Shown piece by piece: positions 1 to 5,136 of a stretch of 5,136 nt of DNA. This DNA is from CAZIHO01 sp964538875. Lineage in GTDB: Bacteria; Pseudomonadota; Gammaproteobacteria; Chromatiales; Chromatiaceae. The notes under the pieces were generated by a model. That model was not told where the DNA came from. It saw nothing but the letters and a program-made list of their open reading frames with translations, and made no database searches. The position numbers were made by a program, and so were the translations under genes. The stretch lies in contig CAZIHO010000167.1 of the NCBI GenBank assembly GCA_964538875.1, positions 1-5,136 of the forward strand, written 5' to 3'. Each line of letters begins with the position of its first letter. The stretch's first letter is position 1.

Positions 1-2542
1 ACCGCGACCACCTTGTATTCCGGCGTCATGCTGTCTTGATCGAAGATGCCGCTGGTGAGGTGGTTGATGGCGACTTCCGGGTAATGGAAGGTGGTGAAGA
101 GGACGCCGGGTTGGAGTTGGTCGCTGAGGCGGGCTTCCAGGTGGGTGGCGCCGCGCCGGGAGCGGACTTGCACCCGGTCACCGTCGCTGATGGCGTGGGC
201 GGCGGCGTCCTGGGGGTTGATGAGGAGCAGGTCCCGGTCCACTAGGTCCCGGTTGGGGGTGCGGCGGGTCATGCTGCCGCAGTTGTAATGGGCCAGGAGG
301 CGGCCGGTGGTGAGGATGAGGGGGTATTGGTCCCGCCCGTCCTGGAGTTCCGGCGTTTCCACGAACGGAAAATGCAGGAAGCGGCCAAGGCCGCGCTGGA
401 ATTGGTCCTGGTGCAGGATTTGGGTGCCGGTGCCATCCGGCCGCACCGGCCATTGCAGGCCGTTATCACCAAGCCGGTCCCAGGTTACGCCGGCGAAGAA
501 GGGCACCGCCTGGGCGATTTCCGCAAGCAGGCTGGGCGGGTCATAGTCCGGTTGGGGATAGCCCAGGCGGCGCATGACTTCCACGACGATTTGCCCATCG
601 GCCAGGGTGCCGGGCAGGGGGTCCAGGACTGGGTTGACGCGCTGGATGCGGCGTTCGCCATTGGTGAAGGTGCCGGCTTTTTCAAAGTGGGACGCGGCGG
701 GTAGCACCACGTCGGCGACAGCGGCGGTTTCGGTCATGAAAAGTTCCTGGACCACCAGGAACTCCAGCCGGGATAGGGAGAAGCGCACCTCGCAGGAGTT
801 GGGGTCGGTCTGGAGCAGGTCCTCGCCCATGATCCACAGGGCCTTGAGGCGGCCGTCCCGGGCGGCGGCAAACATTTCCGGAATCTTGAGGCCCGGTTCG
901 GCGGGCAGTTCCCGTCCGTAGAGCTGGGTGTGGCGGGCGCGGGCCTCCGGGTCTCGCACGTCCAGGTAGCCGGGTCCCTGGTGGGGTTGCACGCCCATAT
1001 CGGCGGCGCCCTGGACGTTATTCTGGCCCCGCAGGGGGTTGATGCCAGTGCCGGGCCGGCCCACCTGGCCGCTGGCCAGGGCCAGGGCGGTAAGCAGCAT
1101 CACGGTCTTGCTGCCCTGGTAATGCTCGGTGACGCCCAGGCCGTGGAACGCCATGGCCCGCTGGGCCCGGCCGTACAGCCCGGCGGCTTGCCGGACCAGC
1201 GGGCGGGGAACGCCGCAGATGGCGGCCAGTTGCTCCGGGTCCTGGGCGCGGATGGCGGCCTGGAAGGCCTCGAAGCCCTGGGTGCGGCGGGCGATGAAGT
1301 CTTGATTGGCCAGCCCCTGGTCCAGCAGTTCCCACAGCAGCAGGTTGAGCAGCGCCACGTTGGTGCCGGGCCGGGGTTGCAGATGCACGGCCGCGTAACG
1401 GGCCAGGTCGATGGCGCGGGGGTCGATGAGAATCAGGGGCACGCCCTGCATGGCCCGCTGTTTGATCTTGGCGCCGGTGACCGGGTGGGCCTCGCTGGGG
1501 TTGGCGCCCATCACCAGCAGACAGTCGGCCAGGGGGATTTCCGCGATGGAGTTGGTGGCGGCGCCGGTGCCCAGGGTTTGTTGCATACCGAAGGCGGTGG
1601 GGGCGTGGCAGACCCGGGCGCAGCCGTCGATATTGTTGGTGCCGATCACCGCCCGCAGCAGCTTTTGCATCAAATAGTTTTCTTCATTGGTGCAGCGGGC
1701 CGAGGAAATGCCGGCGATGGCGTCCGGGCCTCGTGCGGCGCGGATGTCCTGCAAGCGGCGGGCGATCAGGTCCAGGGCCTGGTCCCAGGTCGCGGGCTTT
1801 AACTGGCCCTGCTCCCGGATCAGGGGGGTGCGCAGCCGGTCCGGGTGGGCCTGGTAGGCGAAGGCGTAGCGGCCTTTGACGCAGGTGTGGCCGGCGTTGA
1901 CCGCACCCTCGGCGCCCTGGATGGCGCGGATGGTGCCGTCCTGGACCAGCACTTCCAGTTGGCAGCCCACGCCGCAATAGGTGCAGGTGGTGCGTACCCG
2001 CCGCTCCGCGTCTAGGGTCTTGGCCTGATAGCGGTCGCTTANNNNNNNNNNNNNNNNNNNNNNNNNNNNNNNNNNNNNNNNNNNNNNNNNNNNNNNNNNN
2101 NNNNNNNNNNNNNNNNNNNNNNNNNNNNNNNNNNNNNNNNNTGGCGGCCGAAGCGGGACGACTGGACCCCATAGCGGGCCAGCAGGGCCTGAAATTGCGT
2201 GGGCCGGTGGCCGGGGGCGGGGGTCTGGGCCGCTTCCGGGTAGGCGCTGACCAGTAGTTCCAGCAGATGGCGGCGCAACCGCTCCAGCCGGGGGCTGGCG
2301 GTGCGCAGATATTGGCCGGCCAGCGCCGGGGTATGGCAGGCGGCGACGATTTTCCAGGGGCCGTCCGGGCTGGGACCCACTTCCACGCCACACAGGCGGC
2401 AGGCGCCGAACGGGGTCAGGGCTTCCTCGTGGCATAGGGTGGGAATCAGGTCCGGGCCCCGGTGGCGGCTGACGAATTGGTACCAGGTTTCTCCGGCCGT
2501 CAGGGGATGGGGCAGGGCGTCGATCCAGGCGACCTCGCTCAT
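1..2542 (-). CDS. fdhA: NAD-dependent formate dehydrogenase, alpha (catalytic) subunit; interrupted by assembly gap, 3' end cut by window edge
   Basis: Oxidises formate to CO2 at a Mo- or W-bis-pterin site and passes electrons to the beta subunit in the cytoplasm. Residues 1-133 (before the gap) are a NuoG-like N-terminus with a [2Fe-2S] set C37, C48, C51, C69. After the gap, 679 codons read without a frameshift from 2039 to 3. They open with the CTYCGVGC [4Fe-4S] motif (codons 19-26), its fourth Cys at codon 53 (HTCVKG), then CARVCH with the metal-ligand Cys codon at 1608-1610 and the conserved His next to it. Other hallmarks are SEAHPVTGAK, NPLRGQNNVQG and, close to the edge, TPEYKVVAV. The start at 2542 has a strong Shine-Dalgarno site and overlaps the fdhB stop. 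The frames on the two sides of the gap differ, and TAA at 2041-2039 is in frame only because the gap is written as 100 N. The usual His/Cys3 cluster ligands are missing around residues 100-116. The usual two-[4Fe-4S] domain is not visible and should lie in the gap. Family assignment is firm; Mo versus W cannot be told. Confidence 0.95.
2042..2141. other. Assembly gap (100 N) inside fdhA
   Basis: Exactly 100 N, a conventional size for a scaffold gap of unknown length. Protein on both sides belongs to one formate dehydrogenase alpha subunit, but the reading frames differ by one base. If there is no other error, the true length must leave remainder 2 when divided by 3, whereas 100 leaves 1. From the usual family layout, about 70-80 residues (roughly 200-250 bases), including a two-[4Fe-4S] ferredoxin domain, should lie here. 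That size is an estimate. Confidence 0.97.
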
Positions 2543-4149
2543 GCGGGCAATCCTCCGTTGAACAGGGGCGCCAACTCGTCCCCAAAGTGGCTGATCAAGT
2601 TGCGGACCGGTAACGGCAGACCGCCACCCAGGGCGCACAGGGAGCCCAATTCCAGGGTTTCCAGCAGATCCGCGAACGCCTGGGCATCCAGGGGCCGCTC
2701 CGGCGTGGCGTCCCGCAGCCATTCATAGCCGCGCCGGGTGCCCAGCCGGCAGGGCACGCACTTGCCACAGGATTCCTCGCTGGCGAACTGGAACAGATGG
2801 ACCAGCAGGTCCTGGGCCGGAAAGCCGGCCGGAATCGCCAAGATGCTGCCATGGCCGAGCAGGAAACCGGCCTGGGCCAGGGACTCGAAATCCAAACGCA
2901 ACTGGGGGGCCAGGCTCAGGGGCAGGATGGCCCCCAGGGGGCCGCCGATTTGCAGCCCCTTGACCGGCGACCGGAAGCCGCCGCCCAGGTCGTACAGAAT
3001 CCGCTCCAGGGGCGTGCCCAGGTCCACTTCCAGCACGCCGGGCCGCTGGAACTGGTGATCCAGGCACACCAGCTTGGTGCCGGTGCTGTCCGGCGTGCCG
3101 ATGGCGGCGAAGGCGCCGCCGCCGTGGCGCACAATCCAGGGCAGGGCGGCGAAGGTTTCCACGTTGCTGACCAGGGTCGGCCGCCCGAACAACCCGGCCT
3201 GGACCGGGTAGGGGGGCCGGACCCGCACTTCCGGCCGCAAGCCCTCAATGGAATTCAGCAGCGCCGTTTCCTCGCCGCACACGTAGGACCCGGCGCCCCG
3301 CACCGCCACCCAGCGGAAGCCGCTGTCCCGGACCAGGGGATGTCCCTGCAAGGCGTCGATGGCGGCCCGGATGCGCGCCAGGGCCAGGGGATATTCGGCC
3401 CGCACATAAACCACTCCGACTTGGGCGCCGGTAGCCAGGCCCGCCGCCCATAGGCCGGTCAGCACCCGCTCCGGGCGCGCTTCCAGTAACCAGCGGTCCG
3501 AAAAGGCGCCGGGATCCCCCTCGTCGCCGTTGGCAACCAGGTATTTTTCTTCCCCCGGCATCGCCGCCAGGGCCGCCAGCTTGCGATGGAAGGGAAAGCC
3601 GGCGCCACCCCGGCCACGCAGCCGGGACAGCGCCACTTCCTGGAGAATCGCCTCGGCGGGACGGGCCAGATGCTGGAGATCCCCCTCATCATCCTCCGCC
3701 CCAGGCGCCAACACCGGCCGGGACGCGGCGCAGCGGAAGGGAATGGCGTCCTGGTCGCCGGCGCCGTCCAGGTCCGCCGCGTCCCCCTGGCGGCCCTCGA
3801 TCTGAAAAGCACCGCCCCGGTAACAGCGGCCCAGACAGGCGAGGGCGCCGATTTCCGCCTCGGTCAGTTGCTCCCTCAGATGGCGGCGGGCCTCCCCCTG
3901 GCGGCCCCCCAGCAGACAGGCGGTGCCGGAACAGACATAACCGCGGCGGGCCCGGTTATCCGGTCCCAGCAAATCGTAAAAGGACGCCGTACCCAGCAGG
4001 GCGGCGGGGGACAGGCGGAAATGGTCCGCCAAGCGGCGCAGTTCTGCCTCGGACGGGGTTCCCTGGCCGCTGGCGGCGGTTTCCAGGGCGGACAGCAGAC
4101 TGTCTTCCAGCCCCCGGCGGGCGGCCAGGGCGCGCAGATTGTTGGACAT
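2539..4149 (-). CDS. fdhB: NAD-dependent formate dehydrogenase, beta subunit (NuoE-NuoF fusion, FMN and NAD binding)
   Basis: Diaphorase subunit of 536 residues that takes electrons from the alpha subunit and reduces NAD+ through FMN. Residues 1-120 are a short NuoE (thioredoxin-like) part with the [2Fe-2S] pattern C73-x4-C78 and C105-x3-C109. A linker follows to about residue 165. The NuoF-like part has the glycine-rich FMN/NADH motif LRGRGGAGFP (177-186), the block around NGDEGDPGAF (207-216), GAGSYVCGEET (285-295), an SLBB-like stretch near 355-405, and the [4Fe-4S] motif SCGKCVPCR (C461, C464, C467) with the fourth Cys at 505. The frame stays open upstream to 4236, but the ATG at 4149 is preferred: it has GGAG 8 bases before it and lies just after the dipeptidase stop. 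The stop overlaps the fdhA start (ATGA). Other NuoF relatives, such as hydrogenase diaphorases or complex I, are unlikely given the formate dehydrogenase alpha subunit directly downstream. Confidence 0.95.
   Translation of the reverse strand: MSNNLRALAARRGLEDSLLSALETAASGQGTPSEAELRRLADHFRLSPAALLGTASFYDLLGPDNRARRGYVCSGTACLLGGRQGEARRHLREQLTEAEIGALACLGRCYRGGAFQIEGRQGDAADLDGAGDQDAIPFRCAASRPVLAPGAEDDEGDLQHLARPAEAILQEVALSRLRGRGGAGFPFHRKLAALAAMPGEEKYLVANGDEGDPGAFSDRWLLEARPERVLTGLWAAGLATGAQVGVVYVRAEYPLALARIRAAIDALQGHPLVRDSGFRWVAVRGAGSYVCGEETALLNSIEGLRPEVRVRPPYPVQAGLFGRPTLVSNVETFAALPWIVRHGGGAFAAIGTPDSTGTKLVCLDHQFQRPGVLEVDLGTPLERILYDLGGGFRSPVKGLQIGGPLGAILPLSLAPQLRLDFESLAQAGFLLGHGSILAIPAGFPAQDLLVHLFQFASEESCGKCVPCRLGTRRGYEWLRDATPERPLDAQAFADLLETLELGSLCALGGGLPLPVRNLISHFGDELAPLFNGGLPA
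2551..2556 (-). promoter_or_regulatory. Ribosome binding site of fdhA
   Basis: GGAGGA on the minus strand, 8 bases before the ATG at 2542, inside the last codons of fdhB. It decides the start of the alpha subunit. With the ATGA overlap it points to translational coupling of the two subunits. Confidence 0.85.
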
Positions 4150-4157
4150 GGCGGGTG

Positions 4158-4161
4158 CTCC
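4158..4161 (-). promoter_or_regulatory. Ribosome binding site of fdhB
   Basis: GGAG on the minus strand, 8 bases before the ATG at 4149, within the 20-base spacer after the dipeptidase stop codon. It supports this start over the longer open frame that runs back into the dipeptidase gene. Confidence 0.7.
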
Positions 4162-4169
4162 GGGCGGGA

Positions 4170-4844
4170 CTATTGCACAGGAAAATCGAAATAGCGGTCT
4201 GGGTAGGGCTCCCCCTCCAGGGTGAAATGCCACCATTCCTCCTTGAGGGGCCGGAAACCCTGGTGCGCCATCACCTGGCGCAGCAGCGCCCGGTTGACCC
4301 GCTGCTCCACCGGCAGGTCCCGGAAATCCGGCCAGGACTGGGGGCCGAAGAAGTCGAACGGGGTGCCCATGGGCAGTTCCCGGCCGTCCGCCAGGTCGAT
4401 CAGCGTCAAGTCGATGGTGCTGCCGCGACTGTGGCCGGACTTGGCGGCGATGTAGCCGTCCCGGAACAGGTGGGCCTTGTCCACCTCCGGGTAATAGCGG
4501 GCCTTGGTGGACTGGTCCGCCCCATCCGCCGCCCAGCGCACGAAATGATCCACCGCGCCCTGGGGCCGGTAGGCGTCGAATACCTTCACGCCCAGCCCGA
4601 ACGGCGCCAGATCCTGGGTGACCCCGTGCAGCGCCTCCGCCGCCGGCCGGGTCAAAATCACCCGCGCCGCCAGATAAGCGTCCACCGGCCGGCCCACAAA
4701 GTTATCGGAGCCGGCGTAGCGGGGCTCGGCGCGGGCGGCGGGCACCGCCTCATCCAAATAGACGAAACCCTCCGGCAGGGCCTGCACGCCCCAGGGCAGC
4801 CAGCACAACCAAAACCAAACCAGCCGGGTGAACAGTCGGAACAT
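4170..4844 (-). CDS. ddpX: D-alanyl-D-alanine dipeptidase (VanX/DdpX family, peptidase M15D), exported
   Basis: Zinc dipeptidase of 224 residues expected to cleave D-Ala-D-Ala. Family hallmarks: DAYRP at 90-94 (the Arg matches the active-site Arg of VanX), SGHSRGSTIDLTL at 136-148 with zinc ligands H138 and D145, and EWWHF at 203-207 with catalytic E203 and zinc ligand H206. All key residues are present, so it should be active. Residues 1-22 (basic start, Trp/Leu-rich core, then VQA) look like a Sec signal peptide, so a periplasmic location is likely, unlike cytoplasmic VanX. The ATG at 4844 follows GGGGAGG with a 6-base spacer. The stop (TAG) is 20 bases before fdhB on the same strand, so the genes are probably co-transcribed, though no functional link to formate is known to me. 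A role in recycling cell-wall peptides is more likely than vancomycin resistance, since no vanH or vanA-like gene is seen. Confidence 0.93.
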   Translation of the reverse strand: MFRLFTRLVWFWLCWLPWGVQALPEGFVYLDEAVPAARAEPRYAGSDNFVGRPVDAYLAARVILTRPAAEALHGVTQDLAPFGLGVKVFDAYRPQGAVDHFVRWAADGADQSTKARYYPEVDKAHLFRDGYIAAKSGHSRGSTIDLTLIDLADGRELPMGTPFDFFGPQSWPDFRDLPVEQRVNRALLRQVMAHQGFRPLKEEWWHFTLEGEPYPDRYFDFPVQ

Positions 4845-4850
4845 GGCGCG

Positions 4851-4857
4851 CCTCCCC
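4851..4857 (-). promoter_or_regulatory. Ribosome binding site of ddpX
   Basis: GGGGAGG on the minus strand, 6 bases before the ATG at 4844. It is a strong Shine-Dalgarno match and fixes this start together with the signal peptide that follows. Confidence 0.8.
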
Positions 4858-4882
4858 AGGGTGCACGGTCGCTAGGCCGGAC

Positions 4883-4888
4883 ATTCTA
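4883..4888 (-). promoter_or_regulatory. Possible -10 box of the ddpX-fdhB-fdhA promoter
   Basis: TAGAAT on the minus strand matches TATAAT at five of six positions. A start about 7 bases downstream (near 4876) would give a leader of about 32 bases, a normal distance to the dipeptidase start. The -35 at 17-base spacing reads CCCAAA, a poor match, so the promoter would be weak or need an activator. It is the best candidate in the intergenic region, but it rests on one hexamer. Confidence 0.4.
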
Positions 4889-4966
4889 CGCCAGGCCGGG
4901 CGGGGTTTGGGTAGGGGGAGGCCTTATCAGGCAGGGGACGGCCAAGCTGACGGGGTGGTGCTAAGT

Positions 4967-4979
4967 GCTTGGGCCAAGC
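4967..4979. repeat. Short palindrome, possible operator
   Basis: GCTTGG and CCAAGC are perfect inverted arms around one central G. A second copy of the right-hand arm, GGCCAAGC, occurs as a direct repeat at 4940-4947. The symmetry would suit a dimeric regulator, but the arms are short and no regulator gene is in view. Confidence 0.3.
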
Positions 4980-5011
4980 CAATGCGCCGCCCCTCGGGGA
5001 TCAGCAAGGCC

Positions 5012-5034
5012 GGGTTGCCGTCGTTTGGCAACCC
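5012..5034. repeat. Perfect 8-bp hairpin with 7-base loop
   Basis: GGGTTGCC (5012-5019) pairs perfectly with GGCAACCC (5027-5034) around the loop GTCGTTT. It is stable and GC-rich on either strand. No T-tract follows, so an intrinsic terminator is unlikely. It could be part of a structured leader, a small RNA or a protein-binding site. Confidence 0.6.
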
Positions 5035-5040
5035 AACCTA

Positions 5041-5076
5041 GGGGATTTCAAGGGCACCTTGAAAAATCGAGTCCCC
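5041..5076. repeat. Perfect 8-bp hairpin with outer helix
   Basis: TTTCAAGG (5046-5053) pairs perfectly with CCTTGAAA (5057-5064) around the 3-base loop GCA. GGGGA (5041-5045) can also pair with TCCCC (5072-5076), giving a longer stem with a one-sided 7-base bulge. It lies 11 bases after the first hairpin, so the two form a tandem pair. No T-run follows on the plus strand; on the minus strand the T-run precedes the hairpin rather than following it. Confidence 0.55.
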
Positions 5077-5091
5077 GTACTGCGATGCGGG

Positions 5092-5097
5092 TAGAAT
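5092..5097 (+). promoter_or_regulatory. Possible -10 box of a divergent promoter
   Basis: TAGAAT on the plus strand, within GTAGAATG, the same eight bases as the ddpX-side box in opposite orientation. The start would be near 5104 and would serve a gene beyond the right edge. No good -35 is seen: TTGAAA at 5059-5064 is 27 bases away, too far for sigma-70. The hexamer overlaps an ATG at 5096, so it may instead be part of a coding start. Confidence 0.3.
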
Positions 5098-5136
5098 GGC
5101 AGCCCTAACGGCTGAGGACCTGGAGACCGAGGACGA
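5096..5136 (+). CDS. Possible start of a rightward gene, cut by window edge (weak)
   Basis: The ATG at 5096 opens a frame of 13 codons reading MAALTAEDLETED that is still open at the edge. The peptide is acidic and could be a real N-terminus, but no Shine-Dalgarno sequence precedes it and 41 bases are too few to judge. The other reading is that these bases are the -10 box and leader of a gene starting just outside; GAGG at 5129-5132 could then be its ribosome binding site. Product unknown. Confidence 0.2.
   Translation, partial: MAALTAEDLETED

Larger units (their letters stand above)
4845..5095. other. Intergenic region upstream of ddpX
   Basis: No coding sequence is recognised in about 250 bases. 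The part next to ddpX (4845-4960) holds its ribosome binding site and a -10-like box. The part from 4961 holds a short palindrome and two strong hairpins. I compared it by eye with tRNA, 4.5S RNA, tmRNA 3' ends and common riboswitch cores and recognised none. The hairpins have no run of T after them on either strand, so they are not ordinary intrinsic terminators. Confidence 0.6.

Noticed and set aside
930..1802. A 290-codon open frame on the plus strand
   Set aside because: It lies fully opposite the well-supported catalytic domain of fdhA. Its Gly/Ala/Gln-rich peptide has no motif, and long antisense frames are common in GC-rich genes.
1684..2391. A minus-strand open frame running through the N gap
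   Set aside because: It is out of frame with the alpha subunit on both sides, stays open only because N cannot form stop codons, and its peptide is low-complexity Pro/Arg/Gly-rich.
4150..4236. Longer start for fdhB at 4236
   Set aside because: The extra 29 residues are encoded by the end of ddpX in another frame and look unlike a NuoE N-terminus; the ATG at 4149 has a ribosome site.
4170..4844. Vancomycin resistance vanX
   Set aside because: No vanH, vanA or vanRS-like gene is present, and the signal peptide and neighbours point to a housekeeping DdpX-type enzyme.
4921..4932. GCCTTATCAGGC inverted repeat as a REP element
   Set aside because: Only 4-bp arms and a single copy, with no partner; too short to call.
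4931..4944. Possible sigma-54 promoter (TGGC...TGC on the minus strand)
   Set aside because: The spacing between GG and GC is 9 bases rather than the strict 10, and the rest of the consensus is poor.
4155..4964. A 269-codon open frame on the plus strand
   Set aside because: It is antisense to the dipeptidase gene, whose zinc and catalytic residues are all present, and it has no recognisable domain or ribosome site.
5012..5076. Mini-ykkC-like or intrinsic terminator structure
   Set aside because: One loop contains ACGA on the minus strand but is 7 bases long and the other loop does not fit; there is no downstream T-run on either strand.

Overview
The window comes from a GC-rich bacterial genome, most likely a proteobacterium. 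GC-rich third codon positions, Shine-Dalgarno-led genes and TAGAAT-type -10 boxes fit this, but nothing here fixes the genus. All recognisable genes lie on the minus strand and are read from right to left. The sequence holds a run of exactly 100 N (2042-2141), the usual placeholder for a scaffold gap of unknown size. The window is therefore two contigs joined inside one gene.

Layout in the direction of transcription: an intergenic region (about 4845-5136) with two perfect hairpins and two TAGAAT boxes pointing away from each other. Then a D-alanyl-D-alanine dipeptidase with a signal peptide (4170-4844). After 20 bases comes the beta subunit of an NAD-linked formate dehydrogenase, a fusion of a NuoE-like and a NuoF-like part (2539-4149). 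It overlaps by an ATGA junction with the alpha (catalytic) subunit (2542 down to the left edge), which is interrupted by the gap and lacks only its last residues at the edge.

The two Fdh genes should make a soluble cytoplasmic enzyme that oxidises formate to CO2 at a molybdenum or tungsten bis-pterin site with a cysteine ligand. Electrons would pass through iron-sulfur clusters to FMN in the beta subunit and reduce NAD+ (in principle also the reverse reaction). The two-subunit layout with fused NuoE-NuoF matches the Fdh1 type known from Methylobacterium extorquens rather than the FdsGBA type with separate NuoE- and NuoF-like subunits. The dipeptidase acts on cell-wall peptides and has no obvious link to formate, although its position suggests shared transcription.

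The points most worth following are the apparent loss of the His/Cys ligands for one [4Fe-4S] cluster near the N-terminus of the alpha subunit, the gap that hides the expected two-cluster ferredoxin domain and creates a false stop codon, the dipeptidase-formate dehydrogenase linkage, and the structured intergenic region. I did not find a convincing wholly new system.
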